Notes: generated by a model not told the origin, from the letters alone. A stretch of 64,000 nucleotides of DNA from Enterobacter cloacae complex sp. ECNIH7 (GCF_002208095.1 NZ_CP017990.1:3038001-3102000), one strand, 5' to 3'. Counted from the stretch's first letter, positions 40,833-51,242 are shown. A program made the numbers and translations.

Positions 40833-42061
40833 TCACACTGCAACAACTGCTGATGAGCGACAGCGACCTGTCAGGCGGCACGCAAACGGGGAAAGGCGCC
40901 GACGGTGCACAGGACTTTCTCTCTCTGCTGGCGGGCGCCCTCACGGACGCAACGGGCAAGGGCAAAGATGCGCCGCTGACCCTGGCCGATCTGAAAGCCG
41001 CCGGCAGTAAGCTGTCAAAAGTGGCACAGGATGCCAAAGGGGATACCACCCTGCAGGCAAAAATTGCCGACCTGCTCTCGCGCCAGCCCGCGCTGAAAGG
41101 CGATGAAACGTCGCCGATCGCGTCGCTTGATACGCTGGTTTCCGGGCTGGTGCCGCTGTCTAAGGGCGACGCGCTGAAGACGCTCAATGCGGCAAACGGC
41201 AAAGATGACACTAAAAGCGAGTTGAGCGAAGAAGAGCTGGCCGGATTAAGCGCGCTGATGGCGATGCTGCCGCACCAGCAAACGACCGCCTCTCACCAGG
41301 CAGGCAGCGACGGCGTTTCCGCCAACTCAACCCTGGGTTCAGCAACGCTTTCGCAAAACGGCGCGGGCCAACCGTCCCTGAACGCGCCTCCGGGTAGCCA
41401 TGATAAAGCGCAGAGTTCTACGCCTTATCAGAGCCAGGTGAAAAATAACGAGCCGGCCCTGCAGGGCAACGCGCCTGCTACACCGGCCGTGGCCGCGGCG
41501 GCAGAGAAGCAGGAGCTCGCCAGTTCGTCCTCTTCATCATCACCAACGGCTACCCTGGCACCGATTATGTCCAGCCATGCGACCAGTCAGACGGCCGCCA
41601 TCGTCGCCCCCGCGCCGGTGTTAAGCCAGCCTCTGGGGACCCACGAATGGCAGCAGTCCCTGAGCCAACACATCACCCTGTTCACTAAGCAGGGCCAGCA
41701 GACGGCAGAGCTGCGCCTGCACCCGGAAGATCTGGGTCAGGTGCAAATTTCGCTTAAGCTGGATGACAATCAGGCCCAGCTGCAGATGGTCTCTGCACAC
41801 AGCCATGTTCGTGCGGCGCTGGAAGCCGCGCTGCCGGTACTGCGGACCTCGCTGGCGGAAAACGGCATTCAGCTTGCGCAGAGCAGCGTCAGCAGCGAGA
41901 GCTTCGCCGGGCAGCAGCAGTCCTCATCCCAGCAGCAGCACCAGGCTTCGCGTTCCGGCAACACCGGCGGTTTTAATGAAGAGAGCGATGAGTTACTGCC
42001 TGTTCCTGCCGCCCTGCAGTCCGCAGCGCGCGGTAACAGTGCCGTAGACATCTTCGCCTAA
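40829..42061 (+). CDS. fliK: Flagellar hook-length control protein FliK
   Basis: 410 residues. Secreted molecular ruler that stops hook growth and switches export specificity. The N-terminal and middle parts are low-complexity Ser/Ala/Gln/Pro-rich; the conserved C-terminal domain contains [20 protein letters not shown] and [21 protein letters not shown] poly-Ser run occurs around residue 233. Last gene of fliFGHIJK. Confidence 0.95.
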   Translation: MITLQQLLMSDSDLSGGTQTGKGADGAQDFLSLLAGALTDATGKGKDAPLTLADLKAAGSKLSKVAQDAKGDTTLQAKIADLLSRQPALKGDETSPIASLDTLVSGLVPLSKGDALKTLNAANGKDDTKSELSEEELAGLSALMAMLPHQQTTASHQAGSDGVSANSTLGSATLSQNGAGQPSLNAPPGSHDKAQSSTPYQSQVKNNEPALQGNAPATPAVAAAAEKQELASSSSSSSPTATLAPIMSSHATSQTAAIVAPAPVLSQPLGTHEWQQSLSQHITLFTKQGQQTAELRLHPEDLGQVQISLKLDDNQAQLQMVSAHSHVRAALEAALPVLRTSLAENGIQLAQSSVSSESFAGQQQSSSQQQHQASRSGNTGGFNEESDELLPVPAALQSAARGNSAVDIFA

Positions 42062-42167
42062 ACGCCAGAGGTAGCGTGATTATCCCCGTCTTTTCCACGC
42101 TTTGACGACAGCAGGACACGGGATAATCACCTTATTAAGCTGTACCGAAACAGGAAGCTCGTATCAG

Positions 42168-42638
42168 ATGACTGACTCCGCTATCACCAAAAAAAGTAAG
42201 CGTTCCATCTGGATCCCGCTGCTGGTGTTGATCACGCTCGCCGCCTGCGCTACCGCGGGCTATAGTTACTGGCGTATGCAGCAGGAACCGACCACCGCTG
42301 CAGCCAAAGCTGAAGCACCTCCTCCGCCGGCTCCAGTGTTCTTCCCGCTGGATACCTTCACCGTCAATCTGGGTGATGCGGATCGCGTGCTTTACGTTGG
42401 CATTACGCTGCGCCTGAAAGATGAAGCCACCCGTTCACGTCTGAACGATTACCTTCCTGAAGTGCGTAGCCGCCTTCTGCTGCTGTTCTCTCGTCAGGAC
42501 GCTTCGGCGCTGGCTACCGATGTGGGTAAGCAAAAGCTGGTCGACGCCATTAAACAAACGCTGGCGACCCCGCTGGTAAACGGCCAACCTAAGCAGGAAG
42601 TCACTGACGTTCTGTATACAGCATTCATTCTGCGGTAA
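42168..42638 (+). CDS. fliL: Flagellar basal body-associated protein FliL
   Basis: 156 residues from ATG at 42168 ([20 protein letters not shown]). One N-terminal membrane helix (residues about 14-35), a Pro/Ala linker and a periplasmic stomatin-like domain ([20 protein letters not shown]) that rings the stator. First gene of fliLMNOPQR. The 22-codon upstream extension was rejected; E. coli starts at the same Met. Confidence 0.95.
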   Translation: MTDSAITKKSKRSIWIPLLVLITLAACATAGYSYWRMQQEPTTAAAKAEAPPPPAPVFFPLDTFTVNLGDADRVLYVGITLRLKDEATRSRLNDYLPEVRSRLLLLFSRQDASALATDVGKQKLVDAIKQTLATPLVNGQPKQEVTDVLYTAFILR

Positions 42639-42642
42639 CGAC

Positions 42643-43647
42643 ATGGGCGACAGTATTCTTTCTCAGGCAGAAATCGATGCGCTGCTCAACGGCGACAGCG
42701 ATAACAATGATGATCCGCAACCGGGTATTGGCGGCGATAGCGATATTCGTCCCTATGACCCGAATACCCAGCGTCGCGTGGTACGTGAACGTCTGCAGGC
42801 GCTGGAGATCATTAACGAACGTTTTGCACGTCAGTTCCGTATGGGGCTGTTTAACCTGCTGCGTCGTAGCCCGGATATTACGGTCGGTGCGATCCGCATT
42901 CAGCCGTATCATGAGTTTGCCCGCAACCTGCCGGTGCCGACCAACCTTAACCTGATTCATCTGAAGCCGCTGCGCGGCACCGGCCTGGTGGTGTTTTCGC
43001 CAAGCCTGGTGTTCATCGCGGTGGATAACCTGTTCGGCGGCGACGGGCGTTTCCCGACCAAAGTAGAAGGTCGCGAATTCACCCACACCGAACAGCGCGT
43101 CATTAACCGCATGCTGAAGCTGGCGCTGGAATCATACAGCGACGCGTGGAAAGCGATTAACCCGCTGGAAGTGGAGTACGTCCGTTCTGAGATGCAGGTG
43201 AAATTTACCAATATCACCACCTCCCCGAACGATATCGTCGTTAACACGCCGTTCCACGTGGAGATCGGTAACCTGACCGGCGAGTTCAACATCTGCCTGC
43301 CGTTCAGCATGATCGAACCGCTGCGCGAGCTGCTGGTGAACCCGCCGCTGGAGAACTCCCGCAACGAAGACCAGAACTGGCGTGAAAACCTGGTCCGCCA
43401 GGTCCAGCATTCGCAGCTTGAGCTGGTAGCGAGCTTCGCCGATATCCCGCTGCGGTTATCTCAGATCCTGAAATTACAACCCGGTGATGTTTTGCCGATA
43501 GAAAAACCCGACCGCATTATTGCCCATGTGGATGGTGTCCCCGTGCTGACAAGCCAGTACGGCACGATTAACGGTCAGTATGCGTTACGCGTTGAGCACT
43601 TGATCAACCCGATTTTGAATTCGCTGAATGAGGAACAGCCCAAATGA
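42643..43647 (+). CDS. fliM: Flagellar motor switch protein FliM
   Basis: 334 residues. C-ring protein that binds CheY-P through its N-terminal LSQAEIDALLNGD motif (residues 5-17). The middle domain has the GGxG surface (LFGGDGRFPTKVEGREFTHT), and the C-terminal SpoA domain pairs with FliN (LRLSQILKLQPGDVLPIEKP). Overlaps fliN by 4 bases. Confidence 0.98.
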   Translation: MGDSILSQAEIDALLNGDSDNNDDPQPGIGGDSDIRPYDPNTQRRVVRERLQALEIINERFARQFRMGLFNLLRRSPDITVGAIRIQPYHEFARNLPVPTNLNLIHLKPLRGTGLVVFSPSLVFIAVDNLFGGDGRFPTKVEGREFTHTEQRVINRMLKLALESYSDAWKAINPLEVEYVRSEMQVKFTNITTSPNDIVVNTPFHVEIGNLTGEFNICLPFSMIEPLRELLVNPPLENSRNEDQNWRENLVRQVQHSQLELVASFADIPLRLSQILKLQPGDVLPIEKPDRIIAHVDGVPVLTSQYGTINGQYALRVEHLINPILNSLNEEQPK

Positions 43648-44057
43648 GTGACATGAACAATCCGTCCGATGAGAACAGCGGAGCACTGGACGATCTGTGG
43701 GCTGACGCGTTAAACGAGCAAAAAGCACCCCCGGCCAAAAGTGCAGCGGATGCCGTATTCCAGCAGCTCGGCGGCGGTGACGTCAGCGGCACGCTGCAGG
43801 ATATCGACCTGATTATGGATATCCCGGTTAAGCTGACCGTTGAGCTGGGACGCACCCGCATGACCATTAAAGAGCTGCTGCGCCTGACGCAGGGTTCCGT
43901 GGTGGCCCTTGACGGTCTGGCCGGCGAGCCACTTGATATTCTGATCAACGGTTATCTGATTGCCCAGGGTGAAGTGGTGGTGGTTGCCGATAAATACGGT
44001 GTACGCATCACCGACATCATTACCCCGTCTGAACGTATGCGTCGTCTGAGCCGTTAA
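43644..44057 (+). CDS. fliN: Flagellar motor switch protein FliN
   Basis: 137 residues, E. coli length. C-ring base; C-terminal SpoA domain (DIPVKLTVELGRTRMTIKEL, VVADKYGVRITDIITPSERM). Acidic variable N-terminus. Two bases separate it from fliO. Confidence 0.97.
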   Translation: MSDMNNPSDENSGALDDLWADALNEQKAPPAKSAADAVFQQLGGGDVSGTLQDIDLIMDIPVKLTVELGRTRMTIKELLRLTQGSVVALDGLAGEPLDILINGYLIAQGEVVVVADKYGVRITDIITPSERMRRLSR

Positions 44058-44059
44058 GC

Positions 44060-44434
44060 ATGAAAACCCAGGCAACAATATCACAGCCTTCTGCCGTTCC
44101 CGGCTCGCCTCTGCTCCAGGTGAGCGGGGCATTGTTCGGTATTATTGCCTTTATTCTTATCGCCGCCTGGCTGGCGAAGCGCTTTGGCCTGGCGGGTAAA
44201 ACCGCCGGTGCCCGCGGCCTGAAGGTCAGCGCCAGCACCACGCTGGGTCCACGCGAGCGCGTGGTCATCGTCGAGGTAGACGATGCGCGCCTGGTCCTGG
44301 GCGTCACGGCCTCAAACATCAGCGTATTACACAAGCTGCCGCCCGCCCCTGTTGTGGTGGACGAGCGCGCAGACGTCCCTGCGGATTTTCAGTCCGTCAT
44401 GAAGAGTTTGCTTAAGCGTTCCGGGAGATCCTGA
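44060..44434 (+). CDS. fliO: Flagellar protein FliO
   Basis: 124 residues. Bitopic membrane protein that helps assemble the FliP pentamer. One membrane helix at about residues 24-43 ([20 protein letters not shown]), then a cytoplasmic tail. Its stop overlaps the fliP start by one base (TGATG). Confidence 0.94.
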   Translation: MKTQATISQPSAVPGSPLLQVSGALFGIIAFILIAAWLAKRFGLAGKTAGARGLKVSASTTLGPRERVVIVEVDDARLVLGVTASNISVLHKLPPAPVVVDERADVPADFQSVMKSLLKRSGRS

Positions 44435-45171
44435 TGCGCCGTTTGTTATCCCTGACGCTTGCGGGCGTTGGCCTGTTTGCTCCCGCGGTTTATGCACAGC
44501 TGCCCGGCCTGGTCTCCACCCCTCTCGCGGGCGGCGGACAAAGCTGGTCGCTTCCGGTGCAGACGCTGGTGTTCATCACCTCGCTGACGTTTATTCCGGC
44601 CATCCTGCTGATGATGACCAGCTTCACCCGCATCATCATCGTCTTTGGTCTGCTGCGAAACGCGCTGGGAACCCCTTCCGCCCCGCCAAACCAGGTTCTG
44701 CTGGGGCTGGCGCTGTTTTTGACCTTTTTCATTATGTCGCCAGTTATCGACAAGATTTATACCGACGCCTATCAGCCGTTCAGCGAAGACAAAATCTCCA
44801 TGCAGGAGGCGCTGGATAAAGGCGCCCAGCCGCTGCGAGAGTTTATGCTGCGCCAGACGCGAGAAGCCGACCTGGCCCTCTTTGCCCGCCTGTCCAACAC
44901 CGGCGAGCTGCAGGGACCGGAAGCGGTGCCAATGCGTATTCTTCTGCCTGCCTATGTCACCAGCGAGCTGAAAACCGCGTTCCAGATCGGCTTTACCATC
45001 TTTATTCCGTTCCTGATTATCGACCTGGTGATCGCCAGCGTCCTGATGGCGCTCGGGATGATGATGGTGCCGCCCGCAACCATTGCCCTGCCCTTTAAGA
45101 TCATGCTCTTTGTACTGGTCGACGGCTGGCAGCTGCTGGTCAGTTCGCTGGCGCAGAGTTTCTACAGTTAA
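44434..45171 (+). CDS. fliP: Flagellar export gate protein FliP
   Basis: 245 residues with a cleavable signal peptide ([20 protein letters not shown]), unusual among gate components but known for FliP. Four membrane segments; conserved [20 protein letters not shown] and [20 protein letters not shown]. Five copies form the core of the export channel with FliQ and FliR. Confidence 0.97.
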   Translation: MRRLLSLTLAGVGLFAPAVYAQLPGLVSTPLAGGGQSWSLPVQTLVFITSLTFIPAILLMMTSFTRIIIVFGLLRNALGTPSAPPNQVLLGLALFLTFFIMSPVIDKIYTDAYQPFSEDKISMQEALDKGAQPLREFMLRQTREADLALFARLSNTGELQGPEAVPMRILLPAYVTSELKTAFQIGFTIFIPFLIIDLVIASVLMALGMMMVPPATIALPFKIMLFVLVDGWQLLVSSLAQSFYS

Positions 45172-45180
45172 GGAACGGCA

Positions 45181-45450
45181 ATGACACCCGAATCGGTCAT
45201 GATGATGGGCACGGAAGCGATGAAAATCGCGATTGCCGTTGCCGCGCCCCTGCTGCTTGTTGCGCTGGTTACCGGTCTGATTATCAGTATCCTGCAGGCC
45301 GCCACGCAGATTAACGAAATGACGCTGTCGTTCATCCCGAAAATCATCGCCGTGTTCGTGGCGATTATCGTGGCCGGGCCGTGGATGCTGAACCTGTTGC
45401 TGGACTATATGCGCAACCTGTTTACCAATCTGCCGTACATCATCGGCTGA
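45181..45450 (+). CDS. fliQ: Flagellar export gate protein FliQ
   Basis: 89 residues, two membrane helices ([20 protein letters not shown] and [20 protein letters not shown]) with the conserved loop [16 protein letters not shown]. Nine bases after fliP and seven before fliR. Confidence 0.97.
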   Translation: MTPESVMMMGTEAMKIAIAVAAPLLLVALVTGLIISILQAATQINEMTLSFIPKIIAVFVAIIVAGPWMLNLLLDYMRNLFTNLPYIIG

Positions 45451-45457
45451 CCTGACG

Positions 45458-46243
45458 ATGCTGCACTTCACCAGCGACCAGTGGGTTCAGTGGCTCGGCG
45501 TCTATTTCTGGCCGATGCTGCGCATCATGGCGCTGATATCCACCGCCCCCATTCTCAGTGAGAAATCGATACCCAAGCGGGTCAAGGTGGGGCTGGGCAT
45601 CATCATCTCCATTATCGTTGCGCCCTCTCTTCCCCCCGTGGATATTCCGATCTTCTCGGCGAATGCGGTATGGGTGGCCCTGCAGCAGGTGATGATTGGC
45701 GTCGCCGTCGGCTTTACCATGCAGCTCGCCTTTGCCGCGGTGCGTACCGCTGGGGAACTGATCGGCCTGCAGATGGGGCTATCGTTCGCCACGTTTGTCG
45801 ATCCCGGCAGTCATCTCAACATGCCCGTGCTGGCGCGCATTATCGATCTGCTCGCCATGCTGCTGTTCCTGTCGTTCAACGGCCATCTGTGGCTTATCTC
45901 CATGCTGGTAGATACGTTCCATACGCTACCGATTGGCGAAAATCCGGTGAACAGCAACGCTTTTCTCGCGCTTACTCGCGCTGCGGGGCTGATTTTCCTC
46001 AACGGGCTGATGCTGGCGCTGCCGATCATCACCCTGCTGCTGACCGTCAACCTGGCGTTAGGTTTACTCAACCGAATGGCGCCGCAGCTTTCAGTGTTTG
46101 TCATTGGTTTTCCGCTGACGCTGACGGTTGGGATTTTATTAATGTCATTACTGATGCCACTTATCGCTCCCTTCTGTGAACATTTATTCGGCGAGATATT
46201 CAACCTGTTAGCGGATATTGTCAGCGAGCTGCCACGTAAATAA
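45458..46243 (+). CDS. fliR: Flagellar export gate protein FliR
   Basis: 261 residues, six hydrophobic segments; [20 protein letters not shown] and [20 protein letters not shown] are family blocks. One copy closes the FliP5Q4R1 gate. Last gene of fliLMNOPQR. Confidence 0.97.
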   Translation: MLHFTSDQWVQWLGVYFWPMLRIMALISTAPILSEKSIPKRVKVGLGIIISIIVAPSLPPVDIPIFSANAVWVALQQVMIGVAVGFTMQLAFAAVRTAGELIGLQMGLSFATFVDPGSHLNMPVLARIIDLLAMLLFLSFNGHLWLISMLVDTFHTLPIGENPVNSNAFLALTRAAGLIFLNGLMLALPIITLLLTVNLALGLLNRMAPQLSVFVIGFPLTLTVGILLMSLLMPLIAPFCEHLFGEIFNLLADIVSELPRK

Positions 46244-46270
46244 TAGCCCTCACTGTTGCTATTGTCTTTC

Positions 46271-46284
46271 TGAGGATATTCCTA
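46271..46284 (+). promoter_or_regulatory. RcsAB box upstream of rcsA
   Basis: TGAGGATATTCCTA fits the RcsAB consensus (TAAGAATATTCTTA-like dyad) and lies 254 bp before the rcsA ATG. E. coli rcsA is autoregulated through such a box. The remaining upstream DNA (46244-46537) is AT-rich, as expected for H-NS silencing. Confidence 0.75.
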
Positions 46285-46537
46285 AAATAAAACGCGTAAA
46301 ACATCTTCCAGGATATATCTGACGCGGTTTAATTGTTTCTAACCATCTCACAATACTTAATATTTACTTTACTTTAAGAAGATTCCTGGCAAATTATACG
46401 TAACTTTACGGGATAGTGAGTCCGCCTGAAAGTCTTTGTCATGCTCACAGGTTTATTATTTTTTTCCATCCCGTATGGCTGTTTTGAGCTCTCAGGCAGA
46501 TGGTGAATTATCGTTACGCATTGAGTGAGGGTATGCC

Positions 46538-47161
46538 ATGTCAACGATCATTATGGATTTATGCAGCTACACCCGGCTAGGGTTAACCGGGTACCTGGCA
46601 AGCAGAGGGGTAAGAAAGAGAGACATCAACGATGCACACACCGTTGACGAACTCGCAGCCGCTTGTGACGAACTAAAACCAGGCGTGGTGTTTATTAATG
46701 AGGACTGTTTCATTCACGATCCAGCCAACAGTCAGCACATTAAGCAAATCATTAATCAGCATCCAAAAACCCTGTTTATTGTTTTTATGGCGATCGCGAA
46801 TATCCATTTCGATGAGTATTTGTTGGTCCGTAAAAATTTATTGATCAGTTCTAAATCGATTAAACCCGAGTCGCTGGATGACATTCTGGGTGATTATTTG
46901 AATAAAGAAGTTAAAAATGTAGGAGCGGTTAACTTACCCACCCTTTCATTAAGCAGGACTGAATCAAGTATGCTGCGAATGTGGATGGCGGGACAAGGAA
47001 CTATTCAGATCTCTGACCAGATGAATATTAAAGCGAAAACCGTTTCGTCACACAAAGGAAATATTAAAAGGAAAATTAAAACGCATAATAAGCAAGTGAT
47101 TTACCACGTGGTACGCCTGACCGATAATGTGACGAACGGGATTTTCGTTAACATGCGTTAG
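46538..47161 (+). CDS. rcsA: Capsule transcriptional activator RcsA
   Basis: 207 residues, E. coli length. LuxR-family auxiliary regulator that pairs with RcsB to activate colanic acid genes and repress flhDC, opposing the flagellar genes next to it. N-terminal atypical domain; C-terminal HTH ([40 protein letters not shown]). Unstable Lon substrate in E. coli. Terminator follows at 47190-47215. Confidence 0.96.
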   Translation: MSTIIMDLCSYTRLGLTGYLASRGVRKRDINDAHTVDELAAACDELKPGVVFINEDCFIHDPANSQHIKQIINQHPKTLFIVFMAIANIHFDEYLLVRKNLLISSKSIKPESLDDILGDYLNKEVKNVGAVNLPTLSLSRTESSMLRMWMAGQGTIQISDQMNIKAKTVSSHKGNIKRKIKTHNKQVIYHVVRLTDNVTNGIFVNMR

Positions 47162-47189
47162 TCGCTTAAGACCTGTGCACCCTACCTTT

Positions 47190-47215
47190 GATCTCTGGCC
47201 TGGCCAGAGATTTTT
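47190..47215 (+). terminator. rcsA terminator
   Basis: ATCTCTGGCC and GGCCAGAGAT form a 10-bp stem followed by TTTTT. Confidence 0.85.
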
Positions 47216-47262
47216 GCTTCTGGAGAGGTTGTCGGGCACGCGATGTGCTACCCGACGCCGTG

Positions 47263-47808
<546 letters not shown>

Positions 47809-47813
47809 GGCGA

Positions 47814-47901
47814 AAAAAATCCCGGTCATGGGGATGACCGGGATCAAAACTTGCTTATGCAAGAAGCACTTGAAAATTCGTTACACCAGGAAATCTGATG
47901 T
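47814..47901 (-). ncRNA. dsrA: Small regulatory RNA DsrA
   Basis: About 88 nt. The 5' stem-loop ACATCAGATTTCCTGGTGTA followed by ACGAATTTT is conserved with E. coli DsrA; this is the part that pairs with the rpoS leader and with hns mRNA. The middle (AAGTGCTTCTTGCATAAGCA) keeps the second stem, and the 3' terminator (ATCCCGGTCAT...ATGACCGGGAT plus seven U) has a changed stem sequence but preserved pairing. Hfq-dependent in E. coli: raises RpoS translation and lowers H-NS, thereby freeing rcsA. Located between yodD and mpgP as in E. coli. Confidence 0.92.
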
Positions 47902-47908
47902 ACATGCC

Positions 47909-47937
47909 ACACTATCCCCAACGAATTTGGCTGACAA
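47909..47937 (-). promoter_or_regulatory. dsrA promoter
   Basis: Minus strand TTGTCA (47937-47932), 17-base spacer, TAGTGT (47914-47909), with the RNA 5' end 8 bases further on. dsrA is thermoregulated at its promoter in E. coli. Confidence 0.65.
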
Positions 47938-48109
47938 GCATATATTCTTACGATGAATATAATATTTTTAACATAATGCTTTTAGTTATGAGCAATAACA
48001 CACGCCGAATGCGGGTTTGCCAGGGGAATCCCTCTTATCTGCGGTTTTCGCCTCAATCATTTTTTAGGAATTTTCTTAGGGCGAAACGCATCTATTACCA
48101 GGAGTCGCT

Positions 48110-48910
48110 ATGCCTTCACTGCGGGATACATTGCTGATTTTCTCTGACCTGGATGGTTCACTGCTGGATATTCACACCTATGAGTGGCAACCCGCCATGC
48201 CCTGGCTGGACAGGCTGCTGGATAATCAGGTTCCGGTCATTCTTTGCAGCAGCAAGACCGCGGCAGAGATGCTGGATCTCCAGCTGGATCTGGGGCTTGA
48301 AGGCTTGCCTTTTATTGCCGAGAACGGCGCGGTGATTCAGCCTGACGTGCGCTGGGATAAGATTCAGCGCCAGATCAGGGGGATGACGCACCGGGATATT
48401 CGCCCGCGAATCGAGCAAATTCGCCTGCAGACGGGCTATAAATTCACTACCTTTGACGACGTGGATGAGCACGTTATCAGCGAGTGGACCGGACTGACGC
48501 GCTACCGTTCGGCGCTTGCCCGCAAGCATGAAGCGTCCGTCACGCTCATCTGGCGCGATACCGACGAGAAAATGGTTCAGTTTGAAGAGGAGCTGGCGAA
48601 TGTCGGACTGAAATGCCTGCAGGGCGCGCGCTTCTGGCATGTGCTGGACGCCCGCTGCGGCAAAGACGTTGCGGTAAACTGGCTAATTGAGCAATACCGC
48701 GAGCTGGAAGAGATTGAACCCACCACGCTGGGACTCGGCGACGGTCCGAATGATGCGCCGCTGCTCGACAGCGTTGACTTCGCGGTAGTGATTAAGGGCA
48801 TTAACCGTGAGGGCATCACGCTACGGGACGATAACCCCGCCCGGGTTTATCACACCCGACAGCCCGGCCCGGAGGGCTGGCAGGAGGGGCTGGATCACTT
48901 TCTCTCTTAA
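48110..48910 (+). CDS. mpgP: Mannosyl-3-phosphoglycerate phosphatase (YedP)
   Basis: 266 residues, HAD superfamily with a C2B-type cap. Motif [11 protein letters not shown] with nucleophile Asp13 and acid Asp15; motif [13 protein letters not shown]; motif [16 protein letters not shown] binding Mg. By family it releases mannosylglycerate from its 3-phospho form, but the matching synthase is not in the window, so the real substrate is uncertain. Its stop overlaps the stop of converging dgcQ by 4 bases. Confidence 0.88.
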   Translation: MPSLRDTLLIFSDLDGSLLDIHTYEWQPAMPWLDRLLDNQVPVILCSSKTAAEMLDLQLDLGLEGLPFIAENGAVIQPDVRWDKIQRQIRGMTHRDIRPRIEQIRLQTGYKFTTFDDVDEHVISEWTGLTRYRSALARKHEASVTLIWRDTDEKMVQFEEELANVGLKCLQGARFWHVLDARCGKDVAVNWLIEQYRELEEIEPTTLGLGDGPNDAPLLDSVDFAVVIKGINREGITLRDDNPARVYHTRQPGPEGWQEGLDHFLS

Positions 48911-49812
48911 TCGCGCCAGACGACCCGGTTACGCCCGCTCTGTTTGGCCTGATACAGCCGGACGTCCGCCACGGACTGCAGCTGTTCAAACTCGTAGTTT
49001 CCCGCTTCATCCGCGCTGCTGACCCCCAGCGACGCGCTGACGCGCAGGGTCGTGCTCTTCTTCACCAGGATCTCCTTACTGTTGATGCGGCAGCGAATAC
49101 GGTCCGCGACGCTTCTCGCCTCCTCCAGGCCGATCCCCGGCAGGACGACGCAAAACTCTTCCCCGCCTACGCGCCCTGCCACATCATTCTTGCGTAACGC
49201 GCTGGCAATCAGCCCTGCCGTGTGGGAGAGCACCTTATCCCCGGCCTGATGGCCGAAGCGGTCGTTGATGTTTTTAAAACAGTCGAGATCGATCTGAATC
49301 ACAGAGAACGGCAGCGACTGCTGGCGACAGGTTTCCGCCAGCAATTTTGCCCGGTCGAACAGCGCGCCGCGATTATTCAGCCGCGTAAGCGGATCATGCC
49401 AGGCCTGCCACTGGAGCGAGTGCTGAAGCGTGTACATGTTACTTACCATGCGGCGGATCACCAGCCACGAGATCAATAGCATGGCGGTAAAGAGCGCCCA
49501 CATCAGCGCCAGCACGATGCTGATGCTGCCGAAGTCGTCCTGTACCCCTTCGTGCAGGGTGTGGATCCGCAGGACAACGCCGTCGAAGTGATCGAGCCGC
49601 TCCCAGCTCACAAAACGGCTTCCGAGGCGGATCCCGCCGCCGGTAGCGTGCTCAATCGCCTGCGCAATCTGCGCCGTTTCGCGTTCGTCAAAATGGTTAA
49701 CCACGTTTCCCGTACGGGCAGAGGTGGCAATCATATTGAGCCGGGTATCGTACAGCTGATACTCCCCTTCTGCCGCGCGCCAATCAAAACGCGACACATT
49801 GACAACTAACAT
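48907..49812 (-). pseudogene. dgcQ: Diguanylate cyclase DgcQ, N-terminus lost to prophage insertion
   Basis: Only the C-terminal 300 or so residues remain; E. coli DgcQ has 564. Similarity begins at [10 protein letters not shown] (residue 16 here, about 270 in E. coli). Kept: the last part of the periplasmic sensor, membrane helix at residues 97-119 and an intact GGDEF domain with GRVGGEEF (216-220) and [14 protein letters not shown]. Missing: first membrane segment and most of the periplasmic CHASE7 domain. The frame runs back to a stop at 49843-49845 inside prophage DNA. The ATG at 49812 is the first available start but lacks a promoter and first membrane anchor. The cyclase is therefore probably inactive or unregulated (inference). 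Confidence 0.8.
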
Positions 49813-49835
49813 TGGATCGCGTTTGTGATCGTGAT

Positions 49836-50390
49836 TTATATGTCAGATGCTGGGAATCGTTTGTACAGGGTTGAGATTCCGACGTCATAAATTAGGGCCA
49901 CCCTCTGACGAGTTTCACCAGCCGCTAACAATCTTCCAGCCTGCGCCCACTGTTCAGGTGTTAACTTAGGTCTTCGGCCTCCCACGCGCCCCTCAGCTCG
50001 CGCAGCAGCCAGACCTGCACGGGTACGTTCAACAATCAACTCACGTTCCATCTCGGCCAATGCTCCCATCACATGAAAGAAAAAGCGCCCCATTGGCGAT
50101 GAAGTATCTATGCTGTCAGTCAGGCTTTTAAAGTTGATGCCTCGCTCGCGTAGTTCTTCCACTAGCCCAACCAGATGACGCATGCTGCGCCCAAGGCGAT
50201 CAAGTTTCCAGACCACGAGTGTGTCACCTTCAGATAGCGTTCTGAGTACCCGTTTAAGCCCAGGTCTGTCTGAGGTTCTGCCGCTTATCTTGTCTTCAAA
50301 AATCAGTTCACATCCTGCACATTCCAGCGCATTACGCTGTAATGCCGTGTTCTGGTCATTAGTTGATACACGTACATAGCCAATAAGCAT
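49836..50390 (-). CDS. Serine invertase, Gin/Cin family
   Basis: 184 residues from ATG at 50390 ([20 protein letters not shown]). Catalytic Ser9 in RVST; dimer-interface and active-site stretch [40 protein letters not shown] long helix E; C-terminal HTH with [20 protein letters not shown] and [16 protein letters not shown]. The ending resembles P1 Cin (...FPASSFQS) more than Mu Gin. It should invert the 1.8-kb fibre cassette between sites at 50445 and 52251. A 12-residue upstream extension was rejected. Fis enhancer sites usually lie in the 5' part of such genes; not verified here. Confidence 0.95.
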   Translation of the reverse strand: MLIGYVRVSTNDQNTALQRNALECAGCELIFEDKISGRTSDRPGLKRVLRTLSEGDTLVVWKLDRLGRSMRHLVGLVEELRERGINFKSLTDSIDTSSPMGRFFFHVMGALAEMERELIVERTRAGLAAARAEGRVGGRRPKLTPEQWAQAGRLLAAGETRQRVALIYDVGISTLYKRFPASDI

Positions 50391-50444
50391 GGTTAAACTC
50401 ACTTTAAATGGCGGGAATAATGCCATTTAAGCGATTAACGATCA

Positions 50445-50470
50445 TTATCCGAAACGTTGGTTTGAAAGAA
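50445..50470 (-). repeat. dix/gix-like crossover site, invertase-proximal
   Basis: 26 bp; on the minus strand TTCTTTCAAACC-AA-CGTTTCGGATAA read in three parts. Matches the Mu gix and P1 cix pattern (TTCC/TT...AAACC-NN-GGTTT...GGATAA). Central dinucleotide AA at 50457-50458, like cix and hix. Lies inside the silent fibre segment reading frame. Confidence 0.85.
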
Positions 50471-50815
50471 GCGGCAAAAAGAGAGGTTGGGACAGGTACA
50501 AATCAGATACCGGATATGGGCGCTTTTGCATCTGGCACAGGGTGGTTCAAATTACCAAGCGGGCACATTGTGCAGTTTGGTACATATTCAGGAAACACGA
50601 CTCGTTTTATCAGCGGTAACTTCCCTATACCGTTTCCGACTCAACCCTTGATTTCTATCAGCGTCATGTCTGATGCCGTCCAGTCAAATCCTTCTGGACC
50701 GATTATGCCTGTACTTTCTGTAAATTTTGAACATATCAGCAATTCGTCATGGCGTGTATCAACGAGTGACAATTCTCAGCAATACCGATTTAGTTATATT
50801 TCTATAGGACGTTAA
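50456..50815 (+). CDS. Silent alternative tail-fibre C-terminal segment (S'v)
   Basis: 119 codons plus stop that lack their own N-terminus in the present orientation. The frame reads VGLKEAAKREVGTGTNQIPD, the usual phage fibre linker, then a C-terminal receptor-binding-like part (FKLPSGHIVQFGTYSGNTTR) ending YISIGR. In-frame sequence upstream of 50456 (from 50408) is the unrelated backside of the invertase leader. Inversion would join it to the fibre N-terminus at 52264, giving a 221-residue protein. Confidence 0.88.
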   Translation, partial: VGLKEAAKREVGTGTNQIPDMGAFASGTGWFKLPSGHIVQFGTYSGNTTRFISGNFPIPFPTQPLISISVMSDAVQSNPSGPIMPVLSVNFEHISNSSWRVSTSDNSQQYRFSYISIGR

Positions 50816-50816
50816 C

Positions 50817-51242
50817 ATGCAAAAATATGTATTCAGTGCCAAGAAAAATGCTTTCTTTCCTGTAGAGCTGAAGTCGTCCTATCAAAAGGCAGGAGAGTGG
50901 CCAAACGATGGAATAGAAATAGAAGACTCTGTTGCAACTGAATTCATGCAGGAGCCACCCGAAGGTAAATACAGAAATGTAATAGCAGGAATGCCTGCAT
51001 GGGTAGATATTCCACCACCAACTCAGGAAGAACTTAGCGCTGTCGCTGAATTAAAAAAGGCCAACTTACGTATGCGGGCTGACTCAGAGATTAACTGGCG
51101 TCAGGATGCTGTTGATGCCGGAGTAGCGACGGAAGAAGAAACCGCCGCTTTGTCAGAATGGAAAAGATACAGGGTGTTACTGATGCGAGTCGATACCGAA
51201 AAACCCGTTTGGCCTACCACTCCGGGGGAAGAGTCCAGTTAA
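50817..51242 (+). CDS. Tail fibre assembly protein for the silent fibre (U')
   Basis: 141 residues, caudoviral tail fibre assembly (Tfa) family: QKYVFSAKKNAFFPVELKSS, MPAWVDIPPPTQEELSAVAE, and the helical end ALSEWKRYRVLLMRVDTEKP followed by VWPTTP, the common Tfa ending. It helps the cognate fibre to trimerise. Two bases after S'v and convergent with the active assembly gene, overlapping it by 29 bp. Expected to be silent in this orientation. Confidence 0.92.
   Translation: MQKYVFSAKKNAFFPVELKSSYQKAGEWPNDGIEIEDSVATEFMQEPPEGKYRNVIAGMPAWVDIPPPTQEELSAVAELKKANLRMRADSEINWRQDAVDAGVATEEETAALSEWKRYRVLLMRVDTEKPVWPTTPGEESS

Noticed and set aside
50084..50390. Fis enhancer in the 5' part of the invertase gene
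   Set aside because: Expected from Hin, Gin and Cin systems, but Fis sites are too degenerate to call by eye.
50408..50455. ATG at 50408 as the real start of the silent fibre segment
   Set aside because: The first 16 codons are the reverse side of the invertase leader and half of the crossover site; the fibre-like sequence begins at the site.
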